A DNA stretch of 64,000 nt from an uncultured Lachnospiraceae bacterium. GTDB taxonomy: Bacteria; Bacillota; Clostridia; Lachnospirales; Lachnospiraceae. Within the stretch, counting starts at the first letter, position 1. Each line of letters begins with the position of its first letter. Shown here piece by piece: positions 28,412 through 37,122 of the stretch. Where the stretch lies: NCBI GenBank assembly GCA_910578345.1, contig CAJTRA010000001.1:168115-232114 (forward strand), given 5' to 3'. The notes under the pieces are model-generated. The model had not been told where the DNA came from, did not search any database, and saw only the letters and a program-made list of their open reading frames with translations. The translations under genes and the position numbers were made by a program.

Positions 28412-29815
28412 TTAAGTTTGTCGAAAACCTCTAAATGACGCATTCCGATTAAAATACAGATCTTTGCAGATTCTTGCTGATGCTTCTGATTGTACTTTCT
28501 GATACCGCTCTATTAATTTCATATTTGCATGATAAAGCGCTTCATAAACTTCATCATCGGTGTACTGTGTAAAATTAACACTCAGCAAGTCCGAATTCTG
28601 ATGCTTATTCTCGTAAAAATCCGCAACCCCTTCCAGCAAATTGTGTTCAACAGCATAATCAAATAGCTCGCTTCCCGGATATGGCGTAACCGGACGAATC
28701 GTTCTCATCTGCGCATGGTCATCATATTTCAGCAAAAATTCTACAGCATCGTCGATCGCACTTAACGGCTCATTGATATTACCATAAATAATATTTAGTC
28801 CCGGACTGATCCCAACCTCTAACGTATTTTCTATCCCGCGAATGATCATCTGACGAGTCAACCCTTTATGCATCACTTTCAGAGTATCATCATCTAGCGA
28901 TTCAATACCATAATTAATAAATACACATCCAGCCTCTTTCATCTTAGACAGCACATCCAGATCCGCAAAGTTTAATCTGCCGTTACAATCCCATTTTATA
29001 TTCAATTCTGCATCAATAAATGCCTGGCACAATTCCAGAGTTCGTTCCCTGGAACTCATCAATAATTCATCCGAAAATGCTATATACTTGATATTGTATT
29101 CTTTTTTCAAGAATCGTATTTCATCAATAATGCTTTGAGAACTCCTCGGCCTGAATCCCTTATCCAATCTATAGCAAAAATTACACTTAAAAATACACCC
29201 TCTTCCCGATAAAACAGGCATGCACCTCTCATTTCCTTTGATATTAGGAAGCCGTAACAAGGAATAGTGTGTTATATCAAATAAATCATAGGCAGGCCAG
29301 GCAATTTGGTCAATGTCCTGTATTAATTCCCGTGCTTTTGTCCTAATATAGTTTCCTTCTGGATCAAGAAAGGCGATGCCATCAACCGATTCCAAAGAAC
29401 GCTTTCCTGCAAATGCATCCATTAATTCTACAAACGTGATCTCGCCTTCCCCAATTCCGACAACGTCTGCTCCTGTTTTTCGCAGGAAATATTCAGGTGC
29501 TGCCGCAGGTCCATGTCCTCCTATTGTATATTTTACCCCCCCCCGCTTCCGATTTTGGGATGCGTTGATTGCTGCTGAAAGAGACATCAATTTATGATAT
29601 TGGTAATAACCTCCGATCATACTTACTTCAACAACATCAAAGTAATTATGATCCAAATATTCTGTCAAATGACTGTCCGGCCAATGAAAAATATCCTGTT
29701 GGTATACAACCACCTCGTGACCCGCATTTCTTGCCGCTGAAGCCAAATATGCCAGTCCCTGTGGAAACCAAGTAATATACGAGTCATTGTCATAAGCAAC
29801 CATTAATATTCTCAT
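28412..29815 (-). CDS. B12-binding-domain radical SAM protein
   Basis: The 467-residue protein has an N-terminal cobalamin-binding Rossmann domain (about 1-140, with MVAYDNDSYITWFPQGLAYL and IGGHGP). A radical SAM TIM barrel with the cluster motif GCIFKCNFCYR follows at about 207-217, then GIESLDDDTLKVMHKG. Such enzymes perform methylations and other radical chemistry. In this operon it would plausibly modify a sugar or a lipid carrier, but the substrate cannot be predicted. The gene contains an in-frame run of nine Gs (coding strand, 29536-29544) at the codons for KRGGVK, a possible slippage site. It sits between NeuC and the flippase. Confidence 0.8.
   Translation of the reverse strand: MRILMVAYDNDSYITWFPQGLAYLASAARNAGHEVVVYQQDIFHWPDSHLTEYLDHNYFDVVEVSMIGGYYQYHKLMSLSAAINASQNRKRGGVKYTIGGHGPAAAPEYFLRKTGADVVGIGEGEITFVELMDAFAGKRSLESVDGIAFLDPEGNYIRTKARELIQDIDQIAWPAYDLFDITHYSLLRLPNIKGNERCMPVLSGRGCIFKCNFCYRLDKGFRPRSSQSIIDEIRFLKKEYNIKYIAFSDELLMSSRERTLELCQAFIDAELNIKWDCNGRLNFADLDVLSKMKEAGCVFINYGIESLDDDTLKVMHKGLTRQMIIRGIENTLEVGISPGLNIIYGNINEPLSAIDDAVEFLLKYDDHAQMRTIRPVTPYPGSELFDYAVEHNLLEGVADFYENKHQNSDLLSVNFTQYTDDEVYEALYHANMKLIERYQKVQSEASARICKDLYFNRNASFRGFRQT
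29536..29544 (-). repeat. Poly-G tract (G9 on coding strand) inside the radical SAM gene
   Basis: Nine consecutive Cs on the plus strand are read as CGG GGG GGG G in the radical SAM gene. The gene is in frame at this length. Loss or gain of one base would truncate it within a few dozen codons. Confidence 0.7.
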
Positions 29816-29893
29816 GTGTGTTCTCCTCCTACTGACTTCTGAAATTATTTGTATATACCAATTTCCAGATATATTGCAAATAAAATTTTCATT

Positions 29894-31057
29894 TCAAAAA
29901 TCAATTTCATAAAAATGTTTCTTGACGGGTATCCTTTGTTCTAAATATCTCTCTATCGTGGATAAGATCTTACTGGTTGTGTTTTCTCCCTCATAGGGAT
30001 TTCGAACATTCTCTAAATTCCCATTCTTTTTTAAAAAAATTGCTTTATGGATCGCCTTAACAATATCGGCCGCAGCATTTCCGCAGTCGATCACAGATTC
30101 TGCTTTCACCCTGCCCAACTGTCTGTCCCCAATATTGACTGTGGGAATGTGAAAAGACGGCGCCTCTAATATACCGCTGGAAGAATTCCCAACAACCATT
30201 TCGCAATATCTCAAAGCGCTCAAATATCGTACTAACCCCATTGATGTAAATGCCGCCACCCTACTTGGGAATATATTTGCATATTCATCTATCATCTTAT
30301 TGATGATCCTGCCATCCGTATCTGCATTCGCCTTTGTGAAAATAATTTTATATTCGCGGAATTCATTTAATGCACACAAAAGATTATTAAATTGCTCTTC
30401 CGCTGTATTGTCTTCAAGTGTCACCGGATGGTATGTTACAATAATATACGGCTGATCCAATGCGAAGTTTATACTCTGCTCCAAAGTTTCTTTTTTCATC
30501 AGGACCTGGTTTTTTATATTTTCAACACCTAATCCGCCAACACAAAATACCCTCTCAGGCTCCTCCCCCATCTGTATCACTCGATGTCGGTATTCCTCTG
30601 TAGCAGTAAAATGCAGAGAACTCATCTTCGTAATAGAATGTCGTATTGCATCATCGATAGCACCCTGTGTCAATTCCCCTCCGTGAATATGCGTGATAGG
30701 TATTCTATGGATCATAGCCGCTATTGCCGCCGCATATATTTCATATCTGTCTCCCAGCAACAGGACAAGATCCGGCGCATTTCTTGTGCAGACATCTGCA
30801 AATCCAATGACTCCAAGGCCTACTGACTTCGTAATACCCGTCGGAGTGTCTGAGCTGAGGAGCATTTCAACACGCTCCGTTATCTGAAATCCATCACGCT
30901 CAATCTCCTGGTAAGTCAGACCAAACTCCGGAGAGAGATGCATTCCTGTTACTACCAGTATCAGCTTCATTGTTTCTGTTTGGTCAATCTTAGTGAGCAG
31001 TGGTCTTAACAGACCGTATTCTGCTCTTGTACCGGTCACTACGCATATTTTCTTCAT
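29894..31057 (-). CDS. neuC: UDP-N-acetylglucosamine 2-epimerase, hydrolysing (NeuC/LegG type)
   Basis: The 387-residue protein is a GT-B-fold epimerase. It begins KKICVVTGTRAEYGLLRPLL and carries LLLGDRYEI, IHGGELTQGAIDDAIRHSI and GNSSSGILEAP, all diagnostic of hydrolysing 2-epimerases. It converts a UDP- or GDP-linked GlcNAc derivative to a free ManNAc-type sugar and releases the nucleotide. Its first four bases overlap the stop codon of neuB, showing tight coupling. With LegB and a PtmE-like gene in the operon the substrate may be a 2,4-diacetamido sugar (LegG role) rather than plain UDP-GlcNAc. Confidence 0.88.
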   Translation of the reverse strand: MKKICVVTGTRAEYGLLRPLLTKIDQTETMKLILVVTGMHLSPEFGLTYQEIERDGFQITERVEMLLSSDTPTGITKSVGLGVIGFADVCTRNAPDLVLLLGDRYEIYAAAIAAMIHRIPITHIHGGELTQGAIDDAIRHSITKMSSLHFTATEEYRHRVIQMGEEPERVFCVGGLGVENIKNQVLMKKETLEQSINFALDQPYIIVTYHPVTLEDNTAEEQFNNLLCALNEFREYKIIFTKANADTDGRIINKMIDEYANIFPSRVAAFTSMGLVRYLSALRYCEMVVGNSSSGILEAPSFHIPTVNIGDRQLGRVKAESVIDCGNAAADIVKAIHKAIFLKKNGNLENVRNPYEGENTTSKILSTIERYLEQRIPVKKHFYEIDF

Positions 31058-32052
31058 AATTGTATTATCTCATCTATTTTATAGTCTCGATCTGCCGGCA
31101 TTCCTATTACTTCATCCCACCTCATCGGGCTAACACCAGTTCCGGGTCGCTTGGTGGATATGTTCTCCTCTGTAAACAGTTCCCCTCTTTTAATGCACCT
31201 GGTAGCGACAATACTTTTTCTGACAATATCCCTGTTATCCTTTTCTGAGGGAGATACTTGCTTTCTATCGCTTCCAAGCGCCTGCTCTATCTTTCGGATC
31301 CCAGCCACCATCCGCCTTAGTTCTTCTGGCTCTAAACTGGCCCTATGGTCAGGCCCCTCCATAGTTCTATCTAATGTAAAGTGCTTTTCTATAACGGAAG
31401 CTCCTAGTGCCGTTGCAGCAAGTGGAATCTCTATCCCTGTCGTATGGTCAGAATATCCTACAGCAACATGCAATTCCTTCTTCATTCTGACCATCGCCCT
31501 GAGATTAACGTCTTCTGCCGGAGTTGGATATTGCGTATTACAGTGAAGCAGCGTAATATCCTCCGCTCCATACTCTTTTAATGTCGCTAAAGCCGCCTCC
31601 ACTTCTTCAAACGTGCTCATTCCTGTTGACAAAATAATTTTCTTTTTTAGACCTGCAATCTTACGCAAATAGGGCAGGTTTGTTATTTCCCCAGACGGTA
31701 TTTTCATGATTGACATATTCAGGGCATTTAACATGTCAACGCTTTCTATGTCAAACGGAGTAGATAAAAACATGATCTGCTTTTCATTGCAATAATCAAT
31801 CAAGCTCTCATGCATATCCAGCGTTAGTTCAAGCCGCTTGAGCATATCATACTGTGATTCTCCTGCCTCTGTCGTTTGTTTTTGGTACTCAGCCTTCTGC
31901 ACATTCATGCAGGTCAGTTTGTCCGCTTTAAAAGTCTGGAATTTGACTGCATCCGCTCCGGCCGCTGCCGCCACATCAATCAATCTTCTGGCAATCTCAA
32001 TGCTGCCATTATGATTTACGCCTGCCTCTGCAATGATAAATACTCTTTCCAT
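31054..32052 (-). CDS. neuB: N-acetylneuraminate/legionaminate synthase
   Basis: The 332-residue protein has the NeuB TIM barrel (about 1-265), with FIIAEAGVNHNGSIEIAR, ADAVKFQTFKADKLT and GYSDHTTGIEIPLAA. A C-terminal SAF (antifreeze-like) domain follows, with the GTGVSPMRWDEVIG lid. It condenses phosphoenolpyruvate with a ManNAc-type six-carbon sugar to a nine-carbon nonulosonic acid. It is coupled to neuC by a four-base overlap and is three bases after neuD. Whether the product is sialic or legionaminic acid cannot be decided from the sequence alone; the LegB and PtmE-like genes favour legionaminic acid. Confidence 0.9.
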   Translation of the reverse strand: MERVFIIAEAGVNHNGSIEIARRLIDVAAAAGADAVKFQTFKADKLTCMNVQKAEYQKQTTEAGESQYDMLKRLELTLDMHESLIDYCNEKQIMFLSTPFDIESVDMLNALNMSIMKIPSGEITNLPYLRKIAGLKKKIILSTGMSTFEEVEAALATLKEYGAEDITLLHCNTQYPTPAEDVNLRAMVRMKKELHVAVGYSDHTTGIEIPLAATALGASVIEKHFTLDRTMEGPDHRASLEPEELRRMVAGIRKIEQALGSDRKQVSPSEKDNRDIVRKSIVATRCIKRGELFTEENISTKRPGTGVSPMRWDEVIGMPADRDYKIDEIIQL

Positions 32053-32055
32053 AGC

Positions 32056-32673
32056 TTAACAGTTTATCCCCCATTTTGTTTCATGATCGGACACATTGCT
32101 CCTAATAACAGAACCCGCACCTATAATGCAGCCCTTTCCAATCCTTCTCATCTGAATCACTGTCGCATTCGCTCCAACAAAGGTACTCTCCCCCACGCTC
32201 ACACCCCCGCACAGTATGCTTGCAACTGATATGTGCGCATAAGCACCAATTTCACAATCGTGTTCGATCACAGCGCCACTATTAATAATACACATTTTTC
32301 CAATAGAAACACCTGCATTAATGACTGCCCTTTTACCAATAAATGTTCCTTCTTCAATCTTTGCACTTCCTGCTACGACTGCAGAAGGATCTACAATGAC
32401 CGGCAGACGGAAGCCTATTTCTTTTACCATTGTATATAATTTATTTCTCACATCGCTATGCCCAAGATAGCCAACACAAATGAAAGCATAATTAACGCCT
32501 GATCCGTGATACTGTTTCAGTACCTCATCTGTACCAAGCCACTTATAATCCTGATAGTTTTCTAAGGGTTTCCTATCCGTATATCCAACTATGTGGAAGC
32601 GGTTCGATCGTTCAATGGTATCTGCAACACTTTTCGCGTGTCCGCCAAACCCGACCAAAATAATATTATCCAT
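32056..32673 (-). CDS. neuD: NeuD/PglD-type sugar acetyltransferase
   Basis: The 205-residue protein begins with a PglD-type nucleotide-sugar binding Rossmann domain (DNIILVGFGGHAKSVADTI). A left-handed beta-helix follows (about 90-200), with the catalytic His in INSGAVIEHDCEIG. The family acetylates either a 4-amino group of UDP/GDP-sugars (LegH, PglD) or nonulosonic acid hydroxyls (NeuD). ATG 32673 is preferred because AAGGA lies six bases before it; the TTG one codon earlier is poorly placed. Confidence 0.83.
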   Translation of the reverse strand: MDNIILVGFGGHAKSVADTIERSNRFHIVGYTDRKPLENYQDYKWLGTDEVLKQYHGSGVNYAFICVGYLGHSDVRNKLYTMVKEIGFRLPVIVDPSAVVAGSAKIEEGTFIGKRAVINAGVSIGKMCIINSGAVIEHDCEIGAYAHISVASILCGGVSVGESTFVGANATVIQMRRIGKGCIIGAGSVIRSNVSDHETKWGINC

Positions 32674-32708
32674 CAATAATCCTTTCCCACGTAAGTTTCA
32701 AATCCCCG

Positions 32709-33401
32709 TTATATGTCTCTATTTGTTAACAAATAATATTCCACAAGTTTAATGTCCAGTTCTGTGTCGATATCGACAGATCTTTCCACGGGCATAATAT
32801 AGGCATAACACCCCTGTCTGAATAATTCCTTTTTGTCCAGTTCTTCTCTTCTTATTAAGTAAATTGCTCCATTTATTCTATAATAAACAGGCAGCATTTG
32901 TCTTGGAAGGCCAACATACTGATTCTGCCAAAACGCATCCATCCTGAGGTCTTGGTCTAATGTATTGCACCAGATTGGTGAATGTTCAGCTTCTGCCACC
33001 GATATAATCGCATTGGCATCTTTTTCATACAGCAGCTCAAAGCTGTTTCGGATATCCGACACTGTTCTTAGCGGAGAAGTAGGCTGTAGGAGCATAATAT
33101 TATCATAATAAAAACCCTGTTCTTCAAAATGCAATATAGCCTCACGAACCGCATCCCATGAATTCGATATATCCCGTGCATTTGCCGCCGATCTTAAAAA
33201 AGAGGCATTTGCGCCATATTGCGTTGCTATTTCTGCATACCGCTCAGAATCGGTTGATACAAAAACCATATCAAACTGCTTGCTATGAAGTGCACATTCT
33301 ATGGAGTGAGCTAACAAGGGTTTCCCGCAAACTTCCCTGATATTTTTATCCTTAATGCCTTTTGAACCGCTTCTCGCAGGTATAATGGCTATATTACTCA
33401 T
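32709..33401 (-). CDS. neuA: CMP-nonulosonate cytidylyltransferase (NeuA/LegF type)
   Basis: The 230-residue protein starts IAIIPARSGSKGIKDKNIRE, the classic nucleotide-binding motif of acylneuraminate cytidylyltransferases, and has LLQPTSPLRTVSDIRNSFEL and VDIDTELDIKLVEY near the end. It activates the nonulosonic acid with CTP to the CMP-sugar used by the glycosyltransferase. It lies in order between the PtmE-like gene and neuD, within one operon (gaps of about 30-35 bp). Confidence 0.88.
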   Translation of the reverse strand: MSNIAIIPARSGSKGIKDKNIREVCGKPLLAHSIECALHSKQFDMVFVSTDSERYAEIATQYGANASFLRSAANARDISNSWDAVREAILHFEEQGFYYDNIMLLQPTSPLRTVSDIRNSFELLYEKDANAIISVAEAEHSPIWCNTLDQDLRMDAFWQNQYVGLPRQMLPVYYRINGAIYLIRREELDKKELFRQGCYAYIMPVERSVDIDTELDIKLVEYYLLTNRDI

Positions 33402-33431
33402 ACTTCGGATCTCCTACACTGTCTGGTCAAT

Positions 33432-34505
33432 TTAATCCAACGTTTGTTTTAATTTCTGCTCCATGCGCTGCAGTTCTTCCCATTCTCCCATATCCAGGAA
33501 TGATTCTTCACTAATTGGATACATACCGATTTTCTGGTCCTCCTGCAACAGCCTTTCCACTAAATCTGTCATATGGAAAAATGTATTCTCCGGAATTCGG
33601 TCAATACATTCGGGATTTAGCACATAAAGTCCAGTATTGATAAAATAGGACAACTGCGGTTTTTCTTCTAAAGAAAGTACATTGCCATTCTCCTTAAATT
33701 GAATGACGCCATAAGGCACTTCAATATTCTTCAGCGATGAAACGATCGTGACCGCATTTCCTGCTTTCAGATGATATTCATAGATATCATCATAATCTGC
33801 CTGAATCAGAATATCACAATTAGTTACGAAAAATGGGGAGTTCATCCGATCTCGAATTAATCGCAGGCTACCCGCTGTCCCCAACGGTTTATCTTCTTCC
33901 ACAAAAATGATCCTGTCATCATTTTGCTCGCCTAAATAGGATTTGATCATGTTTTTTTTATGATTGACCGTCAAATAAAAATGGTTTACGCCCACACTTC
34001 GAAATCGATCCATAATATGTTCTACAATTGGTATATCCCCAATCGGGATCAATGCTTTTGGTAATATCTTCGTATATGGATATAATCTCGTCCCTCTACC
34101 GCCTGCCATAATAACGACAGGAATTCTTTGTAGTGTATTTTGCCTGTTTTTTGAAATCTCAATCCGATTACCCGAATCAAAAATAATATCTATTATTCTT
34201 TCTGTTACATCTATCACAGCAACGGCATGAATTCGATATTGCTTTAATAAAGAAGGGGCTTTGCCCCTTTCTTCTTGCAGAACCACTCTCGGATTACGAT
34301 TCATAATCTCCGATATTTGTAGATTTAGATCACCTGTTCTAATGATTGCCCGTCGAATATCGCCATCTGTAACTACACCGATCAATTTGTTATCAGTTCC
34401 CACAATAAACAGGATTCCTTCTGCATTTAAATCTATTTTCTGCATTGCTTCGACTATCGTTAAAGCACCCGTCCCCAGAAACTTATCGATGTTCTTCTTT
34501 TCCAT
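33432..34505 (-). CDS. CBS-domain sugar nucleotidyltransferase, PtmE-like
   Basis: The 357-residue protein combines two CBS motifs (about 1-115, including GVVTDGDIRRAII) with a nucleotidyltransferase domain. That domain starts IPVVIMAGGRGTRLYPYTKILPKALIPIG in two blocks and includes VTNCDILIQADYDD. This architecture is that of PtmE from the Campylobacter legionaminic-acid pathway, which makes a GDP-glucosamine derivative. Next to LegB this supports a GDP-sugar route to legionaminic-type acids. The CBS pair may sense adenine nucleotides. A hexose-1-phosphate nucleotidyltransferase with another sugar remains possible. Confidence 0.78.
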   Translation of the reverse strand: MEKKNIDKFLGTGALTIVEAMQKIDLNAEGILFIVGTDNKLIGVVTDGDIRRAIIRTGDLNLQISEIMNRNPRVVLQEERGKAPSLLKQYRIHAVAVIDVTERIIDIIFDSGNRIEISKNRQNTLQRIPVVIMAGGRGTRLYPYTKILPKALIPIGDIPIVEHIMDRFRSVGVNHFYLTVNHKKNMIKSYLGEQNDDRIIFVEEDKPLGTAGSLRLIRDRMNSPFFVTNCDILIQADYDDIYEYHLKAGNAVTIVSSLKNIEVPYGVIQFKENGNVLSLEEKPQLSYFINTGLYVLNPECIDRIPENTFFHMTDLVERLLQEDQKIGMYPISEESFLDMGEWEELQRMEQKLKQTLD

Positions 34506-34522
34506 AATATCATCTCATAATT

Positions 34523-35509
34523 CTATAAATTGTATATGTCAACCTTGTATCTGTCCAAATTTTCCTTCAAAAAAGTAATCGTGTTTTTCAATCCGTCTTC
34601 TAAAGAATATTGTACAGTCCAGTCTGTCAGTCTTAAGAGCTTCTCATTACAGCCAAGCAATCTGTTTACCTCGCTATTTTGAGGACGCATACGCTGTTCA
34701 TCACTGATGATACGTGCTGATGGATTGATCTGGCGGATTAATTCTTTTGCCAATTCACCAATGGAAATCTCCTTTTGTGTGGCGATATTAATTTCCTCTC
34801 CGATCGTCCGCTCAGATTTATAGATCTCAATATAACCGTTTACCGTATCCTTTACATAATTAAAATCTCTTGTCGGAGACAGTGCACCTAACTTAATCTC
34901 CGTTTTTCCGGACAGCAACTGCGTAATGATCGTAGGAATCACCGCTCTTGCGGACTGCCGCGGTCCATACGTATTAAAGGGTCTCACGATCGTGACTGGA
35001 AGCTGGAAAGAACGGTAAAAAGATTCTGCCAATCGATCTGCACCTATTTTCGTCGCCGAATACGGAGACTGCCCCTGAAAAGGATGCTTCTCATCAATGG
35101 GCACATATTGAGCCGTACCATATACTTCAGAGGTCGAAGTAACTAGTACCCTGGACACAGAATGTTTCCTTGCCGCTTGAAGAACATTCAAGGTTCCCTT
35201 CACATTTGTATCTACATAGGTGTCCGGAGAATGATAACTGAACGGGATTGCGATCAACGCTGCAAGGTGGAAAACTGCATCTACATCCGCCATTGCCTGT
35301 TCCACACCATGAGGATCTCGGATGTCTCCCTGAAAGACTTCCACATTTTCCATAACTGATCCAGGCAATGTGTCCAGCCATCCCCATGTGTTAAATGAGT
35401 TATAAAGCACGAAAGCTTTCACTGTATAGCCATGATGCACTAATTCTTCTGTCAAATGGCTTCCAATGAAACCATCTGCACCTGTTACAAGTACTTTCAC
35501 TGTCTGCAC
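34523..35509 (-). CDS. legB: NDP-sugar 4,6-dehydratase, LegB-like
   Basis: The protein of about 328 residues is an extended short-chain dehydrogenase. It has VLVTGADGFIGSHLTEEL (NAD site), LAALIAIPFSYHSPDTYVDT, TSTSEVYGTA and the catalytic YxxxK in YSATKIGADR. The VLYNSFNTWGWLD segment is characteristic of LegB-type GlcNAc 4,6-dehydratases. It makes the 4-keto-6-deoxy intermediate that LegC normally aminates, but no aminotransferase gene of that type is in this operon. The start is GTG 35509 (GAGG nine bases upstream) or GTG 35500 (GGAG eleven bases upstream, giving MKVLVTG). An in-frame TTG at 35524 overlaps the ribosome site and is unlikely. Confidence 0.82.
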   Translation of the reverse strand: MQTVKVLVTGADGFIGSHLTEELVHHGYTVKAFVLYNSFNTWGWLDTLPGSVMENVEVFQGDIRDPHGVEQAMADVDAVFHLAALIAIPFSYHSPDTYVDTNVKGTLNVLQAARKHSVSRVLVTSTSEVYGTAQYVPIDEKHPFQGQSPYSATKIGADRLAESFYRSFQLPVTIVRPFNTYGPRQSARAVIPTIITQLLSGKTEIKLGALSPTRDFNYVKDTVNGYIEIYKSERTIGEEINIATQKEISIGELAKELIRQINPSARIISDEQRMRPQNSEVNRLLGCNEKLLRLTDWTVQYSLEDGLKNTITFLKENLDRYKVDIYNL

Positions 35510-35532
35510 TGCTCCTTTCCTCAAATAACAAT

Positions 35533-36930
35533 CTAGAGATGGCTTAATTGCATGCGCAATTCATGCTCTAGGTTACACAACGCGTTTCCTTTCCAGAAAT
35601 AGCTGATATCATATCTTACTGCTTCCTGGTTTTGTATTTTCTCTATAATATCGCCCGCAGACTCAATTCGTTCGGCAATCCCTTCTTCAATCAGCTCCCA
35701 TGCATACTGCTCCGAATTCTGATCAAAAATCAAGGTGCGAAGTCCAAAGCCCAATCCTTCATAAATAGTCGTTGAATAAGCGCCTATCTGCATATCACTG
35801 TTCGCAAAACATTCATACAGTGGCATATCTTTGAGTCCGATAATTTCGATTCCATTTTCCTGCAGAATCGGCGATGTCTGCTTCCAATTACTATATTCTC
35901 CAGGATGCAGCTTATATAGAATCCGTACTTCCTCATCCTTTGTCATTTTCCGTAAATCTACTGCCAACTGTGGCAGAAACCTTACATACATCCCCTGCGA
36001 AAGAAACAACACCGTATATCTTGTATCTTGTCGCTTATACTCTGAATATTTCTGCAGTTCTCTTTCATAATATGGGAACCCTGTTACCATCAGATCTTTC
36101 TGTTGGATGGGAAACGCCGCCCTTGTTTTATAATAATCTCCAAACAGACATAACTTGTCCGGAAACTGCCTGATGACGCCATCAAACGCATAGTTATAGG
36201 CTATATGCTCCTTTCCAAGCCAGCCATGTTGGAGTTCGATTGTCAAAATTCCCAGATCTTTACATATTTCATTGATGATCATACATTTAAACCCATAGGA
36301 CACTACCTCAACTACTATTTTCGGGTTTATCTGCTTCATCATTCTCCTAAGTCTCTTGCGTAGATATTGGTAGCGGTAATAGTCCCCTGAAGCATGCCTG
36401 GAAATTTTTATGATCTGTTCTTCTGTCAAAAGTCCATTTAATGCTTCTGCTAATTCTCTGTAAATTCTGTCCGAAATTCTTTTCTTTCTTCCAAATAAAC
36501 TCATCAGTTTCTCATATACTTCTGATTCGATAGTAGAACGATCCATGTAAAGAACATTTGCAGACTTTATCGGATTAACATGTTTTTTTTCAAAAAATTT
36601 CTCAATTGTTACTGAGTCTGGGAATCTCTGCGCCAATTCATCTGTATAAATACACTCATAATATCCATCCACAAATTGCCGTCTTGGATGTGATATAAAA
36701 CAGACCTCTATTGGAGTTCTTCTTTGGGGACGTCCACTGTTCCTTAAATAATATTGCAGTACCTTCCAAATGTTCACCTTCCCCTGACCTAAAACAACCT
36801 GATCAGCTTGACGCATACATCTGCTAATATAGAAGCGCTCATACTGCCAATATTGAAACCCATTAATCTCCTTTTCACATAGCCTGTACCGAGCTTCCCG
36901 TTCTAACAGTTTCTCCACAATTGTCTTCAT
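35533..36930 (-). CDS. Probable GT-B glycosyltransferase, first gene of the nonulosonate operon
   Basis: I do not recognise a named family for this 465-residue cytoplasmic protein. The C-terminal half resembles the GT-B domain of CDP-glycerol glycerophosphotransferase or sialyltransferase-like capsule enzymes: IELQHGWLGKEHIAYNY, KLCLFGDYYKTRAAFP, VTGFPYYEREL, YKLHPGEYSNWK (an HPG motif) and GAYSTTIYEGLGFGLRTL. As the first gene before LegB/NeuABCD it is a good candidate for the transferase using the CMP-nonulosonate. It is transcribed from the invertible segment: the promoter at 37069-37097 points at it across the left inverted repeat, with AAGGG seven bases before the ATG. Confidence 0.65.
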   Translation of the reverse strand: MKTIVEKLLEREARYRLCEKEINGFQYWQYERFYISRCMRQADQVVLGQGKVNIWKVLQYYLRNSGRPQRRTPIEVCFISHPRRQFVDGYYECIYTDELAQRFPDSVTIEKFFEKKHVNPIKSANVLYMDRSTIESEVYEKLMSLFGRKKRISDRIYRELAEALNGLLTEEQIIKISRHASGDYYRYQYLRKRLRRMMKQINPKIVVEVVSYGFKCMIINEICKDLGILTIELQHGWLGKEHIAYNYAFDGVIRQFPDKLCLFGDYYKTRAAFPIQQKDLMVTGFPYYERELQKYSEYKRQDTRYTVLFLSQGMYVRFLPQLAVDLRKMTKDEEVRILYKLHPGEYSNWKQTSPILQENGIEIIGLKDMPLYECFANSDMQIGAYSTTIYEGLGFGLRTLIFDQNSEQYAWELIEEGIAERIESAGDIIEKIQNQEAVRYDISYFWKGNALCNLEHELRMQLSHL

Positions 36931-37032
36931 ATCTAAACCCTTGCCATTCTATAAATACACGTCCGTATATAGCCGAAATTATATTATATTTTTCATTAAG
37001 TTCCCTTTTTACAGGCATAATATCTGTGAACG

Positions 37033-37058
37033 ATACAATTTGGATAAAATGTTTTCTT
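37033..37058 (+). repeat. Left inverted repeat of the invertible segment
   Basis: These 26 bases (beginning ATACAATTTGGATAAAAT) are an exact reverse complement of 37790-37815; the flanking bases on both sides differ. The unit lies between the glycosyltransferase start (36930) and the internal promoter, in the 192-bp gap beside the recombinase gene. Confidence 0.9.
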
Positions 37059-37068
37059 GACATGCATT

Positions 37069-37097
37069 ATTATAATATGTTCTATCTATTATTGCAA
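37069..37097 (-). promoter_or_regulatory. Strong outward-facing promoter inside the invertible segment
   Basis: On the minus strand TTGCAA (37092-37097) is followed after 17 bp by a perfect TATAAT (37069-37074). Transcription would start near 37061, about three bases inside the left inverted repeat, and run across the repeat into the gene at 36930. It lies downstream of the recombinase stop codon, so it does not serve that gene. Confidence 0.75.
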
Positions 37098-37122
37098 ATA
37101 AACTTTTACACTTCTGTCATTT

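Noticed and set aside
36875..37063. Short minus-strand reading frame that begins inside the invertible segment, crosses the left repeat and overlaps the start of the glycosyltransferase gene
   Set aside because: Its ATG falls at the predicted transcription start with no ribosome site, and the peptide resembles no antiterminator or leader I know.
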